Notes: generated from the letters alone by a model not told the origin. Shown: positions 47,148 through 57,131, numbered from the stretch's first letter. The stretch: DNA of 64,000 nt from Membranihabitans marinus (GCF_021729155.1 NZ_JAJQYA010000002.1:124001-188000), one strand, 5' to 3'. Numbers and translations are program-made.

Positions 47148-47372
47148 TTAAAACTTTCGTATTAATCTGGAGAGGGATTGTATTTTGCCAATAATTGGAA
47201 CTCGGTGTTGGCATTTACTTATAATAATTCGTTTTTCTTCTAGGGCTTTAATATGGTTAATCGGTATTATCATTTTGTCTGTTCTTAGGTTTTGGGCTAT
47301 AAATTTTTGAATTTGTAATGATAACACTTTTACAAAAAAATATAAACAATAATTACTTCTTATGAAATTCAA
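47148..47372 (-). CDS. Possible small protein or fragment (74 aa)
   Basis: This open frame fills most of a 343-bp gap. Its middle, LRTDKMIIPINHIKALEEKR, faintly resembles the DNA-binding LytTR domain, and it ends SLSRLIRKF. The first 30 residues are AT-driven and may not be translated. It may be a LytTR-like remnant; I cannot decide whether it is expressed. Confidence 0.25.
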   Translation of the reverse strand: MNFIRSNYCLYFFVKVLSLQIQKFIAQNLRTDKMIIPINHIKALEEKRIIISKCQHRVPIIGKIQSLSRLIRKF

Positions 47373-47445
47373 AATATAATGTTTATCAATAATATTGATT
47401 ACTTGAAGCTGCTAGAATATTTTGGTAAGTGTCTCTAGAAAGAGT

Positions 47446-49383
47446 TTATTTCAAAACCGTGGTTTGAAATTCTTTGGCAAAAACATTGCGCATTTCAATG
47501 AGCTTTTGCTGGATTTGAAGGTGTTTTAAATATTCCACCATATTGTCCTCCGCTTCGTATTTTTGAATTTCTTGCTTATTTAAATCGCATAACTTGGTCG
47601 CCTTATTCAACTTAAACCTCATTATGGCTTCTTGCACGTCCCTTTTCTGATTTTTTTGAGGAGCCGGCTGTGTTTGTAAATCCATATCCCACATCTTGAC
47701 CCAGTTTTCACTGTAATGACTATCGAACCGACCTTCTTGGAGATCAATGACGGTTTTGCGTATTTCAGTCGATGTTTCGTGAGTTAAATAGTGGAGGTCT
47801 GGCACTTCAGACTTTTCATTGAATTCTTGGTATATTTCCAATATGGCTTTTAGAGTTTCGTCTTCAAAAAAATCGACAACATCCTCTAAATTTTCAATGA
47901 CAAATTCTGTGACGTTTTGTTCTTCATCGATTGGCTTATCCCCATGTTGGATTAAAATGCGGATGATATTTTCCTCTAATCGTAAATCTACACTTTTCTT
48001 TTTCTCCGATTGAGGACTTACTTCGGAATTCGGTTTTTCTTTTTCTTTTTGAGCATTTCGAAATTCAGCAGCTCGAGATCGCTGATGATTTTTTTCTAAT
48101 TTCTTTTCTAATTCTTCTACAAGAGCAGATTCTGGTATATTCATCAAGGCTGCAGTCTCCTTGACATAGAGGTGACGTTTAATACCATCTTGAATTTTGG
48201 AAATACTGTCAACGAGTTCCTGAATAGTTTGAGCCCTATGGACTGGATCATCGGCCGTCGCCAATTTGCCCAACTCCGCTTTGTATAAAAGGAAATCTTT
48301 GACTTCTTCTTCAAAATACTCAGCAAAACCTGCTTGCCCTTTTGATTGGACAAAACTGTCGGGGTCTTCGCCTTCTGGTAAAGTTAGAATTTGAACATTC
48401 ATGTCGGCTTCTAAGATCAAGTCAATACCTCGAACAGAAGCTTTGACTCCAGCCTGATCTGCATCAAATATTAGACAGATATTTTCAGTATATCTCTTTA
48501 TGATTCGTATCTGATCTGGAGTTAATGCTGTACCACTGGTGGCTACAACATTTTCAACACCGTGTTGATGCATCATCATCACATCGGTATAGCCCTCTAC
48601 AAGAAAACATAGATTTTCATTTCTAATCGCTCGTTTGGCCAGATGCATGCCAAACAATATCTTCCTTTTTTGATATATTTCTGTTTCTGGAGAGTTGAGA
48701 TATTTCGGGGCGTTGTCGTTTTTCTTGAGAATTCGTCCGGCAAAGGCTAAAACGAGACCACTGAGGGAGTGAATAGGAAACATTATTCTATCGAAAAAGA
48801 AATCTGATCCATGCTTATTGGTAAGCCCAAGGGCTCGCAACATATCCTCATTATATCCGGCCTCAACAGCTTTTTGGGTAAAGGCATTTCGCGGACTTCT
48901 AGCAGCAAATCCCAATTCAAAAGTGGCTATAGTTTTATCGGTAAATCCCCGTTGTTTCATATAGCCAAGACCTACACTGCGGCCGAGGTCGGTGTTGTGT
49001 AGTGCGTCTTTGTAGTGATCCAGAGCAAAATTGTTGACGATTTGCAATGATTCTCGATAAAGGGATTCGGTGCGATCTTCTGCCTTCGTTACATCTTCCT
49101 CAACATCGATATTATACATTTTGGCTACGTATCGCAATGCCTCTGGGTACGACAGGGCTTCATGTTCCATTAAAAAATCAATTCCATTACCACCGCGTCC
49201 ACATCCAAAACATTTGAAAATGTTTTTGGCGGGAGATACGGTAAAGGATGGTGTTTTTTCATTGTGAAATGGACAAAGCCCTAACTTGTTAACCCCTCGG
49301 TTTCTCAGGCTAACAAAATCGCCGACGATATCTTCGATGGCCATTTTATCGAAAATCTCTGCAATGGTGTTTTTTGATATCAT
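47446..49383 (-). CDS. dnaG: DNA primase
   Basis: Makes RNA primers for replication. The CHC2 zinc-binding domain is GLCPFHNEKTPSF followed by FKCFGCGRGG (ligands C, H, C, C at about residues 37-63). The RNA polymerase core continues with LGYMKQRGF and FDRIMFPIHSL. The TOPRIM motifs are LVEGYTDVMMMHQHG with its glutamate and ICLIFDADQAGVKAS with the DxD pair. The C-terminal domain that binds the DnaB helicase follows after a charged linker (about residues 430-470). The 645 residues are normal. Confidence 0.97.
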   Translation of the reverse strand: MISKNTIAEIFDKMAIEDIVGDFVSLRNRGVNKLGLCPFHNEKTPSFTVSPAKNIFKCFGCGRGGNGIDFLMEHEALSYPEALRYVAKMYNIDVEEDVTKAEDRTESLYRESLQIVNNFALDHYKDALHNTDLGRSVGLGYMKQRGFTDKTIATFELGFAARSPRNAFTQKAVEAGYNEDMLRALGLTNKHGSDFFFDRIMFPIHSLSGLVLAFAGRILKKNDNAPKYLNSPETEIYQKRKILFGMHLAKRAIRNENLCFLVEGYTDVMMMHQHGVENVVATSGTALTPDQIRIIKRYTENICLIFDADQAGVKASVRGIDLILEADMNVQILTLPEGEDPDSFVQSKGQAGFAEYFEEEVKDFLLYKAELGKLATADDPVHRAQTIQELVDSISKIQDGIKRHLYVKETAALMNIPESALVEELEKKLEKNHQRSRAAEFRNAQKEKEKPNSEVSPQSEKKKSVDLRLEENIIRILIQHGDKPIDEEQNVTEFVIENLEDVVDFFEDETLKAILEIYQEFNEKSEVPDLHYLTHETSTEIRKTVIDLQEGRFDSHYSENWVKMWDMDLQTQPAPQKNQKRDVQEAIMRFKLNKATKLCDLNKQEIQKYEAEDNMVEYLKHLQIQQKLIEMRNVFAKEFQTTVLK

Positions 49384-49468
49384 ATTTTACCTATGCTCAA
49401 AAAGTCTATAGATCGTAGTAAATTTATTAAATAAAAATATAATATATGTATAGTCCGCTGGTATTGTT

Positions 49469-50203
49469 TTATATTTCTGCGGGTAAATGTTCCTTTAATA
49501 GATCAGTCATGGAATAAATTCCTTTTTTCCCGTATAACCATTCCGCAGCCAAAACTGCTCCTAATGCAAATCCCTTTCTCGATTTGGCATCGTGGGTAAA
49601 GGTCATAGTGTCGAATTCTCCTTCATAAATTACACTGTGGATACCAGCTACCTCAACTTCTCTTTTGGAAACGATTTCCAATTCATTTTGTTTATCAGTC
49701 ACCTCATTAACCCAGCTATCTTTGCTGTCCGTATTGGCCAATATAGTGTTGGCAAGGTGAAGGGCTGTTCCACTGGGACTGTCCAATTTGTGAATATGGT
49801 GAATTTCTTCCATTCGAACCGAAAAGTCATTAAATGAATTCATCAGTTTTGAAATATAATCATTGATGGCAAAAAATAGATTGACGCCAATGCTGTAATT
49901 GGGTGCGTAAAAGAAACTCCCTTGTTTTTCTTTAACCAATTCCTGTATTTGAGGCATGTGTTCTGTCCAAGCAGTGGTCCCACAAACTACTGGAATGTCT
50001 TGATGGATGAGGGTTTGAATGTTTTTATAAGCCGATTCGGGTTGAGTAAATTCAATAGCCACGTCCACAGTCTCTGGTGTCAATTTCTGTATTTCGTCGC
50101 TATTGTCTTGATCTATAATGGCTGATATATTATGATTTCTACTCTGGCAAATGGCTTCAATTGTTTTTCCCATTCTTCCGTAACCAATAATTGCAATATT
50201 CAT
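49469..50203 (-). CDS. dapB: 4-hydroxy-tetrahydrodipicolinate reductase
   Basis: Reduces the cyclic intermediate in lysine and diaminopimelate synthesis. The N-terminal cofactor motif is IAIIGYGRMGKTIE. The family signature MEEIHHIHKLDSPSGTALHLA contains the catalytic histidines and substrate lysine. VVCGTTAWTE and FFYAPNYSIGVNLFFA are further conserved segments. The 244 residues are typical. The gene is divergent from hemE with 62 bp between start codons, within which two back-to-back -7-like boxes are visible. Confidence 0.96.
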   Translation of the reverse strand: MNIAIIGYGRMGKTIEAICQSRNHNISAIIDQDNSDEIQKLTPETVDVAIEFTQPESAYKNIQTLIHQDIPVVCGTTAWTEHMPQIQELVKEKQGSFFYAPNYSIGVNLFFAINDYISKLMNSFNDFSVRMEEIHHIHKLDSPSGTALHLANTILANTDSKDSWVNEVTDKQNELEIVSKREVEVAGIHSVIYEGEFDTMTFTHDAKSRKGFALGAVLAAEWLYGKKGIYSMTDLLKEHLPAEI

Positions 50204-50224
50204 AAGTTATAATTTTTAAAAATT

Positions 50225-50240
50225 TACCTTTGCAAAAATA
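50225..50240. promoter_or_regulatory. Back-to-back -7-like boxes for hemE and dapB
   Basis: TACCTTTG at 50225-50232 matches TAnnTTTG for hemE (ATG 33 bp downstream). The complement of 50233-50240 reads TATTTTTG, the same motif facing dapB. The two boxes abut exactly. No clear upstream TTTG partners were found. Confidence 0.4.
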
Positions 50241-50265
50241 TTCATAAAAAAACCAATAAGAAGAA

Positions 50266-51288
50266 ATGAATGACATTTTATTAAAAACCTTGGATGGACA
50301 GTTGGTAGAGCGACCACCTGTTTGGTTAATGAGACAGGCTGGAAGGATATTGCCTCAATATAGAGCCGTTCGAAGTAATATGAAATCATTCAAGGATTTG
50401 GTCAAAAATCCAGTTAAGGCTGCAGAAGTAACCATACAACCTGTAGATGAGTTGGGTGTAGATGCAGCGATTTTGTTCTCAGACATCTTAGTGATTCCAG
50501 AAGCCATGGGCTTGGATTACAATTTGGTCGAGAAGAAAGGACCGATGTTTCCAACCACCATTCAATCATGGGATGATATTGCCGCTTTGATTGACGGTGA
50601 GGAAGCCGCCCTAAAATTGGAATATGTATACAATGCCATCACCGAAACCAAAGATCAACTCAATGATCGAGTTCCATTAATCGGATTTACAGGTGCGCCA
50701 TGGACTTTGTTTTGTTATATGTTGGAAGGAGAAGGGTCAAAGACTTTTTCTAAGGCTAGACGTTTTCTATACCAACATCCAGAATGGTCTCATAAGTTGT
50801 TGCAAAAAATCTCTGCTACAGTAGCTGAATATTTAAAGATTCAAATTGAAAAAGGGGTGGATTGTGTCCAAATATTCGATAGCTGGGCGGGATGCTTAGG
50901 AACCCAGCAATACCATGAATTTGGTCTGAAATACATTCGTTGGATCTTGGAGCAATTACCAGAAAATACTAGAACCATAGTTTTTTCAAAAGGTGCCCAT
51001 GCCTCAATGGAGGAATTATTGGATCTGCCTTGTAAAGCTTTGGGCTTCGATTGGCAAATTGAAGCTGAGTATATAGCCTCTCAGGTCAATGGACAAAAAG
51101 TGGTACAAGGTAATTTAGATCCCTGTGTATTATATGCTGATAATGAAGAAATAGTACGTTCGACCCAGCGATTATTGTCTGTTTTTAAGGGCGGACATAT
51201 TGTCAATTTAGGTCATGGGGTATATCCAGATACACCACTATCTGGGGTGAAGAAATTTGTGGACGAAGTTAAATCCTTTCGATACTAA
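50266..51288 (+). CDS. hemE: Uroporphyrinogen decarboxylase
   Basis: Removes four carboxyl groups from uroporphyrinogen III in haem synthesis. The two family signatures are present: PPVWLMRQAGRILPQYRAVR with the substrate-binding arginines near the N-terminus, and GFTGAPWTLFCYMLEG in the middle. The catalytic-site aspartate is in AILFSDILVIPEAMG. The C-terminus has NLGHGVYPDTPLSGVKKFV. The 340 residues are normal. No other haem gene lies in the window. Confidence 0.97.
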   Translation: MNDILLKTLDGQLVERPPVWLMRQAGRILPQYRAVRSNMKSFKDLVKNPVKAAEVTIQPVDELGVDAAILFSDILVIPEAMGLDYNLVEKKGPMFPTTIQSWDDIAALIDGEEAALKLEYVYNAITETKDQLNDRVPLIGFTGAPWTLFCYMLEGEGSKTFSKARRFLYQHPEWSHKLLQKISATVAEYLKIQIEKGVDCVQIFDSWAGCLGTQQYHEFGLKYIRWILEQLPENTRTIVFSKGAHASMEELLDLPCKALGFDWQIEAEYIASQVNGQKVVQGNLDPCVLYADNEEIVRSTQRLLSVFKGGHIVNLGHGVYPDTPLSGVKKFVDEVKSFRY

Positions 51289-51447
51289 TCATTGATTTTA
51301 CTATATTGCGTGATAGGAGTATTATTTTAATCATAAAACCAGAGCAAATCTTAAAGTTTTGTTCGAGAATAAATTGATTTATGGAGGACAATTAGATGAA
51401 TAATTTTCATTAAAAATAATCCTCGATATCATATAAAAAAACTATTT

Positions 51448-52353
51448 ATGGGTTGGTTTAAAAGACTAAAAGAAGGAATTCAGACAGCTACCAGTAATAA
51501 AAAAGAAATTCCTGACGGTATTTGGTCGAAATGCCCGAGTTGCAAAGAAGCAACTCTGACCAGAGATTTGAGAGATAATTTATTTGTCTGTCCACATTGT
51601 GATCATCATTTGAGAATCGGTTCTTACGAATATTTCGAGATTTTGTTTGAAGATTCAAAATATGAGATTCATTTTGATGATTACGAGGCAAAAGATATGC
51701 TGGAATTTGAGGATCTTAAGAAGTACAAAGATCGATTAAAAGACGCCAAAGAGAAGACTAAATTAAAGGATGCTATATCAGTGGCTGTGGGTGAAATAGC
51801 ACCTGGTCAACCATTGGTGATCGCAGCTATGGACTTTTCTTTTATTGGAGGTTCTATGGGAAGTGTAGTTGGTGAAAAAATATCAAAGGCCATCGATTAT
51901 AGTTTGGTCAATAAAATTCCACTAATGATTATTGCCAAATCCGGTGGTGCCAGAATGATGGAATCTGCATTTTCTTTGATGCAAATGGCCAAAACTTCGG
52001 TTAAACTGGGATTGTTGGCAGATGCCAAAATTCCATACATTTCGTTGATGACAGATCCTACAACTGGAGGGGTAACAGCGAGTTTTGCGATGTTGGGGGA
52101 CTTCAATATTGCAGAGCCCAAAGCTCTAATTGGATTCGCAGGTCCTCGTGTCATTATGGAAACCATAAAGAAAGAATTACCAGAAGGTTTTCAATCAGCG
52201 GAATTTCTATTGGAACAAGGTTTTCTCGATTTTATCGTTCATCGTAAAGACTTAAAATTGAAATTGCAAACCCTGTTAGATTTCTTTCAGAACAAACCAA
52301 AATCAAAAAGCCCTGTGCTAGACACAGAGGTGGTAAAGGCAGAAGGGAAATAA
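51448..52353 (+). CDS. accD: Acetyl-CoA carboxylase carboxyltransferase subunit beta
   Basis: Transfers the carboxyl group from biotin to acetyl-CoA at the start of fatty-acid synthesis, together with AccA. The N-terminal zinc ribbon is [10 protein letters not shown] and [12 protein letters not shown] (four cysteines, about residues 30-53). The carboxyltransferase core shows [53 protein letters not shown] and GFAGPRVI. The 301 residues are normal. It ends at a strong bidirectional terminator shared with bshC. Confidence 0.97.
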   Translation: MGWFKRLKEGIQTATSNKKEIPDGIWSKCPSCKEATLTRDLRDNLFVCPHCDHHLRIGSYEYFEILFEDSKYEIHFDDYEAKDMLEFEDLKKYKDRLKDAKEKTKLKDAISVAVGEIAPGQPLVIAAMDFSFIGGSMGSVVGEKISKAIDYSLVNKIPLMIIAKSGGARMMESAFSLMQMAKTSVKLGLLADAKIPYISLMTDPTTGGVTASFAMLGDFNIAEPKALIGFAGPRVIMETIKKELPEGFQSAEFLLEQGFLDFIVHRKDLKLKLQTLLDFFQNKPKSKSPVLDTEVVKAEGK

Positions 52354-52381
52354 GTATGGATTCTTATCCATTTTAAATAAA

Positions 52382-52420
52382 AAAAAGACAGGATCCGATT
52401 GAGTCGAATCCTGCCTTTTT
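52382..52420. terminator. Bidirectional terminator between accD and bshC
   Basis: A 17-bp stem with two mismatches (AAAAAG, CAGGAT and CGA pair with TCG, ATCCTG and CTTTTT) around loop TTGAG, with a T run on the right and an A run on the left. Confidence 0.85.
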
Positions 52421-52463
52421 GGTTGTATTATTTTTGCAATCCTTAGATTAACCGATAACCAGA

Positions 52464-54053
52464 TTACAGTACCAGAGTTTTAACTCTAGTATCAAATGGA
52501 TCCACCGCAGCAAGCAATACATTGAAAAATTCTTCGCCCTGAAGAATATACCAAGTCATAAAATTGTCTGAGCGTTCTTGCAGTCCACCTCCTGGATATA
52601 ACTTTTCTTTGATTTTGAGGATCTTGTTTAGGTTTTTCTCGTGAGATTGTTTTTCCGTTTTCTTTAATCTTTTTTCAATTCCGTTGAGATCGTTCTTGAA
52701 TTTTGCAAATTGAGCACCAATTCTCGCGACCAAGGATTTATCTATGACCTCCACCTTCTGTTGGATGATTTTTTCTATATCGTCCAAAGCTCCGATATTC
52801 TCTGATAAATCAATTTCGTCGCGTCCGTATTTCACTAAGAATTTTTCTGTCAATTGATGATCGGGGAGAAATAAGTCCTCTAGAGTAAACTCAAATTCCT
52901 TTAAAGTATCCATATCTCTCTGGGAAATCAACTGAAAAGAATCTCGTCGTATCAACATAGGAAAGGAAACCTCCAGGTGTTCAAACTGCGATTTTCGCTC
53001 CAACCAATAGGCTATTTCTCCACCTCCACCTACGTAGGCAAGATTGGGAAAAATAATTTCTTGATAGATGGGTCGAAGTACTACATTGGGGCTAAATCGT
53101 TCGGGCTGTTGTTGAATTTCATCAATTAATTCTTTTTCTGTCCATGATTTTTCACCGTTGACGAGTTGGTAACCCTTGTCGGTTTTTTCTATCCGAAGTC
53201 GATCATTTTCGGTAAAGTAGAAAAAGTTGATTTCACGAACGTGGGCTTGAGGGTCAAATCCAGCAGAAGCAAAAGCTTCCTTGGTTTGATTAACGATGTG
53301 ATATGATGTGCTGTTCATTACATCATCTATCATATAAGGCACCATCCTTGTCTTAAAAGCCCTGTTGTCCATGTTGACCACCAATATGCCCAAATGTCCC
53401 AACAAACTATGTACAAATCTCTGCATGGCCTCACCATAGGATAATGAGGGTAGGAAGGCGGCATCGATTTTTTTCACGATGGCTTGTGCATTGGCACTAT
53501 CTCCCAATATGTTTTTGACTTCCTCAATTAGGGGAAATAAACTGTCTGTATTATATCGACTGACAGGACCCCCTTGTTCGTCTTCCCAAGTGATGGTTTT
53601 TCCAAACAATTTAAAATGGTTCATCTCATCGAAATCGTGATCTTCACCTCCTAAGATTAAAACAGGGATGGTTTGATATTTGCTTTCTGCCTCATTGAAA
53701 GAAGAAGAAACTTTGATAGCGGACAAACATTTGTAAACAAAATATAGAGGCCCAGTCATTAAATTGGGCTGATGGGCCGTAATAATGGTATAAACATTTT
53801 CTTCCTTTAATAAGTCGATACGATTAAAAATCTCAGTTGAATCGGTGAAATGAGAATACTGACTTTTTATTTCATCAACTAAGACATGGCGATCGACTAC
53901 CATTTTCTGTCTTTGTGCTACGACCTTTAAAAGGTTGTCACTTTTGGGTTCGAACTTGTAAAATGGTTTCAATTTTTCATCTTGCACAGCATAGGCAATA
54001 TCGTTTTTGCTAAATTTTTCAAGCGATTTAAAATCGAAGTTTATTTGCGTCAT
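52464..54053 (-). CDS. bshC: Bacillithiol biosynthesis cysteine-adding enzyme
   Basis: By family, ligates cysteine to glucosaminyl-malate as the last step of bacillithiol synthesis. The core IITAHQPNLMTGPLYFVYK and IPVLILGGEDHDFDEMNHF match the HxGH-like and GEDHDFDE signatures of BshC. PNLAYVGGGGEIAYWLERKS is the other conserved block. The C-terminal third is a long coiled coil (LNGIEKRLKKTEKQSHEKN), as in the family. The 529 residues are normal. An outer-membrane protein gene lies 33 bp upstream on the same strand. Confidence 0.93.
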   Translation of the reverse strand: MTQINFDFKSLEKFSKNDIAYAVQDEKLKPFYKFEPKSDNLLKVVAQRQKMVVDRHVLVDEIKSQYSHFTDSTEIFNRIDLLKEENVYTIITAHQPNLMTGPLYFVYKCLSAIKVSSSFNEAESKYQTIPVLILGGEDHDFDEMNHFKLFGKTITWEDEQGGPVSRYNTDSLFPLIEEVKNILGDSANAQAIVKKIDAAFLPSLSYGEAMQRFVHSLLGHLGILVVNMDNRAFKTRMVPYMIDDVMNSTSYHIVNQTKEAFASAGFDPQAHVREINFFYFTENDRLRIEKTDKGYQLVNGEKSWTEKELIDEIQQQPERFSPNVVLRPIYQEIIFPNLAYVGGGGEIAYWLERKSQFEHLEVSFPMLIRRDSFQLISQRDMDTLKEFEFTLEDLFLPDHQLTEKFLVKYGRDEIDLSENIGALDDIEKIIQQKVEVIDKSLVARIGAQFAKFKNDLNGIEKRLKKTEKQSHEKNLNKILKIKEKLYPGGGLQERSDNFMTWYILQGEEFFNVLLAAVDPFDTRVKTLVL

Positions 54054-54086
54054 TAAACATCTTTAAGCGTTAGTAAAGTAGGGTGT

Positions 54087-54722
54087 TTAGTTAAGAATAA
54101 TAGCTACACTAGCCATCAGTCGAGTAGGATTTTGTGAAAAATTGTATTGTTTGTCAAAGAAATTGAAATGGTTGCCAAAACGACTAAAATTTCCTTCGTA
54201 TCTAACATCTATCATAATTTTAAAAAAATCTATACCGACACCGGCGATATATCCATATTCCAAATCATTAAATTTTGTTTTATATCCTTCCAAATCTTTT
54301 AATTCAGATATGGATTTAATAAAAACATGTCCTACAGGACCAGCATGAATTCGCAATGGCCCTGCTTTCAACCCTAACAAAAAAGGTATGTCAAGGTTTT
54401 GATAAGTTTCATTTAATATTTTGGATGCTTGTGTACTTGCATTGTCCTGAAGTCTAAAGTCGACACTATTGGAGTTGAATATGACTTCGGGTTGAATTAA
54501 GAACCAATCGAATCTCATCTGAAAGACGAGTCCGAAAAAAAATCCATAATTGGCATTCTCAATATTGAGGACGAATCGATCCACGGAGTTGGGATCGGTT
54601 ATTCTTAAAGAATCTACACCGATATCCAATGCACTAATACCCCCCTTTACACCAATTTGAAATTGACTATATCCTACTTGGGTCAGAGTAAGGAAAGTCA
54701 AAATGATAATTAAATTTCTCAA
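54087..54722 (-). CDS. Outer-membrane beta-barrel protein (porin-like, PF13568 type)
   Basis: A 211-residue protein with a signal peptide (IIILTFLTLTQVGYSQ) and the alternating pattern of an eight-stranded barrel of the type labelled OMP_b-brl_2. Examples are FQIGVKGGISALDIG right after the cleavage site, FFFGLVFQMRFDWFLIQPEV, YGYIAGVGIDFFKIMIDVRY and the C-terminal RLMASVAIIL. Such proteins are abundant in Bacteroidota and their functions are mostly unknown. It is upstream of bshC and divergent from engB. Confidence 0.85.
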   Translation of the reverse strand: MRNLIIILTFLTLTQVGYSQFQIGVKGGISALDIGVDSLRITDPNSVDRFVLNIENANYGFFFGLVFQMRFDWFLIQPEVIFNSNSVDFRLQDNASTQASKILNETYQNLDIPFLLGLKAGPLRIHAGPVGHVFIKSISELKDLEGYKTKFNDLEYGYIAGVGIDFFKIMIDVRYEGNFSRFGNHFNFFDKQYNFSQNPTRLMASVAIILN

Positions 54723-54750
54723 GATTTCTTAGTTTTTCTTATATAACTAA

Positions 54751-54758
54751 TAACTTTG
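54751..54758 (+). promoter_or_regulatory. Candidate -7 box for engB
   Basis: TAACTTTG fits TAnnTTTG and lies 44 bp before the engB ATG, identical to the box before pyrG. The upstream partner is unclear. Confidence 0.4.
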
Positions 54759-54802
54759 TAGGTTCTATTTACGGATTGACACAATTAACATAAATTTACA
54801 GA

Positions 54803-55405
54803 ATGTCCATTGATATAAAATATTCGCAAAGTTACTCTAAAGTTTCGGATTGTCCCGATGTCAAGATTCCTGAATTTGCATTTACCGGTCGATCAAATGT
54901 AGGAAAGTCTTCATTGATCAATATGTTATTTGATCGCAAGGATCTGGCTCATGTTTCCAAACAGCCGGGGAAGACCCAATCCATTAATTATTTTATAGTC
55001 AATGGTGAGTATCATTTGGTCGATTTGCCGGGCTATGGCTATGCCAAACATTCTAAAAAACAGCGCAGTGCATGGAAAAAAATGACTTCTGACTATTTTT
55101 TACAGCGCCTGCCATTGGTTAGTGTATTTGTATTGGTGGATATTAATTTAACTCCCCAAGTCAATGATCTCAACATGATCAATTGGTTTGGAGAACACGG
55201 TATTCCGTTTGGAATTATTTTTACTAAAGCAGATAAAAGCAAGGATAGGATGGTCGATAAAAATGTGGAAATCTTTAAAAATAAATTATTAGAAACATGG
55301 GAAGAATTGCCACCTATTTTTTTAACTTCTTCAATTGATGGCAGTGGTCGGGACGAGGTTTTAGATTATTTAAGTAATTTGGCGGCTCACTGGCAAAACT
55401 TATGA
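54803..55405 (+). CDS. engB: Ribosome biogenesis GTP-binding protein EngB/YihA
   Basis: A small GTPase needed for large-subunit ribosome assembly. G1 is FTGRSNVGKSSLINML, G3 is LVDLPGYGYAKHSKK, G4 is FTKADKS and G5 is FLTSSIDGSG. The segment KQPGKTQSINYFIVN is the G2/switch I region. The 200 residues are typical. Its last four bases overlap the start of the acyltransferase gene (ATGA overlap), so translation is coupled. Confidence 0.96.
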   Translation: MSIDIKYSQSYSKVSDCPDVKIPEFAFTGRSNVGKSSLINMLFDRKDLAHVSKQPGKTQSINYFIVNGEYHLVDLPGYGYAKHSKKQRSAWKKMTSDYFLQRLPLVSVFVLVDINLTPQVNDLNMINWFGEHGIPFGIIFTKADKSKDRMVDKNVEIFKNKLLETWEELPPIFLTSSIDGSGRDEVLDYLSNLAAHWQNL

Positions 55406-57120
55406 AAGAAAATAAGAAAGTATATCAACATATAAAACCCAATCTCAAAGATTGGCCAATTTATAGCATCAGTGAAAATCGAGCAAATTTTGTTGATCGT
55501 TTGGTTAATAACAGCTATAAGAAATTGTATCAAAAATACGATGGCGATTTTGAAGATATTTTGGAAAAAACCATTTATCAAGAACGAATAAGAATTAAAC
55601 GAACGCCATGGAGGGTTGACCCACCCAACGATGAAGCATTTTGGAATAAAATGAAGAATCGTTTTGGAAAATCTAAACGGTTTAAAAGTGATAAAAAGTT
55701 AGAAGAATTTGAGCGCAAATCCGTGTATAGAATAGTTCAAAAATATTCTGAAGAAATAGTGGGGTCATTCGTTCCTAAAACTTTTTTGTTTGCTCGTAAA
55801 TTTCTCACCGCTATGTTCAATATGTTGCTGGGAGAAAATCTTTTTAAAAAGTCGTGGAAAATATGGGGTAAAAGAGAGTCATTATATAATGCATTGAAGG
55901 TTTATGGCGATATTGATAAAATAAGAAACCTAGCAGACAAGGGAACTGTCATCATAGTACCTACACACTTTAGCAATTTGGATAGTATATTAATAGGCTA
56001 TGTAGTGGACACCAAATTGGGCATTCCAGCTTTTTCTTATGGAGCGGGTTTGAACTTGTATAATTTTGGTCCAGCGGCTTATTTTATGAATCGATTGGGT
56101 GCTTATCGAGTGGACAGACGTAAGAAGAATGCCATTTATCTAGAGACTTTGAAAGTGATGTCGGCATTGTCCATTAAATCTGGGGTCAATAATTTGTTTT
56201 TTCCAGAGGGTACTCGGAGTCGATCGGGCAGTACCAATGAAAAATTGAAATTGGGATTGTTAAATTCCATTATTGAGGCACAGCGAGATATTTGTATCAA
56301 TAATTTGGATCAAAAAGTGTTTATCGTACCCTTGATTTTGGATTACCATTTTGTATTAGAGGCAAAATCACTAATTCGACAACATCTTACCATCCAAGGA
56401 AGAGAAAAGTACAGTGCAATCAGAGACTTAGGAAAGAGTAAACGCAAAATATTTAAATTTATCTGGGAGTTTTATTCCAAAAGCTCAGAAATCGTATGCT
56501 CCTTTGGTGATCCTATTGACTTTATAGGCAATAAAGTAGATTTTGATGGCAATAGTATGGACAGAAATGGAAAGGTCATCAATATAAATGAATATTTTAT
56601 TTCGGAGGACGGATTAGCTTCCGACGTTCAACGAGAGTCGGAATACACCAAATTATTGGCCGCCAAAATTGTGGAACGCTTCAAACGTGACAATGTAGTA
56701 TTGTCTAGTCATATGATAGCTTATTTGGCCTTTGAGATGTTTAAACATTTTCATCCAAATTTAGATTTATTTGGTTTGTTGAAAATGCCTATGGGAGATT
56801 TTATTATCCCCAAGAAATATTTTATTAAACAAATGGATCATTTTATCACTTTGCTTAAAACTATGGAAGAGGAGGGAGCGATTCGACTTTCTTCCATTTT
56901 TGAGGAAAGCTCAGAAACGGTATTGATGGATGGACTTTCTCATATAGGTTTATACCACAGTCGAAAGCCTTTAAAATTAATTAAAGATAATTTTTTGGCC
57001 AGTGATGATTTAGAATTGTTGTATTATTATCACAATAGATTGGATGGTTATCATTTTAAAAATATATTTAAAGTTACCGATCAAGATCAAATTATAGATA
57101 TATTTAGGGAAGAAGAATAA
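55402..57120 (+). CDS. Long glycerol-phosphate acyltransferase (PlsC-like domain)
   Basis: A 572-residue protein with a central acyltransferase domain. The HX4D catalytic motif is in VPTHFSNLDSILIGYV (about residue 190), and the glycerol-phosphate-binding block is FFPEGTRSRSGSTNEKLKLG. PlsC proteins are usually about 240 residues. Here about 170 residues precede the domain and more than 250 follow it, closer to the layout of PlsB-type or long Bacteroidota acyltransferases. No membrane span is obvious, so membrane contact may be peripheral. It probably acylates glycerol-3-phosphate or lysophosphatidate. It overlaps engB by 4 bp and is followed 11 bp later by an exonuclease gene. Confidence 0.8.
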   Translation: MKENKKVYQHIKPNLKDWPIYSISENRANFVDRLVNNSYKKLYQKYDGDFEDILEKTIYQERIRIKRTPWRVDPPNDEAFWNKMKNRFGKSKRFKSDKKLEEFERKSVYRIVQKYSEEIVGSFVPKTFLFARKFLTAMFNMLLGENLFKKSWKIWGKRESLYNALKVYGDIDKIRNLADKGTVIIVPTHFSNLDSILIGYVVDTKLGIPAFSYGAGLNLYNFGPAAYFMNRLGAYRVDRRKKNAIYLETLKVMSALSIKSGVNNLFFPEGTRSRSGSTNEKLKLGLLNSIIEAQRDICINNLDQKVFIVPLILDYHFVLEAKSLIRQHLTIQGREKYSAIRDLGKSKRKIFKFIWEFYSKSSEIVCSFGDPIDFIGNKVDFDGNSMDRNGKVININEYFISEDGLASDVQRESEYTKLLAAKIVERFKRDNVVLSSHMIAYLAFEMFKHFHPNLDLFGLLKMPMGDFIIPKKYFIKQMDHFITLLKTMEEEGAIRLSSIFEESSETVLMDGLSHIGLYHSRKPLKLIKDNFLASDDLELLYYYHNRLDGYHFKNIFKVTDQDQIIDIFREEE

Positions 57121-57131
57121 GACTCTATATT

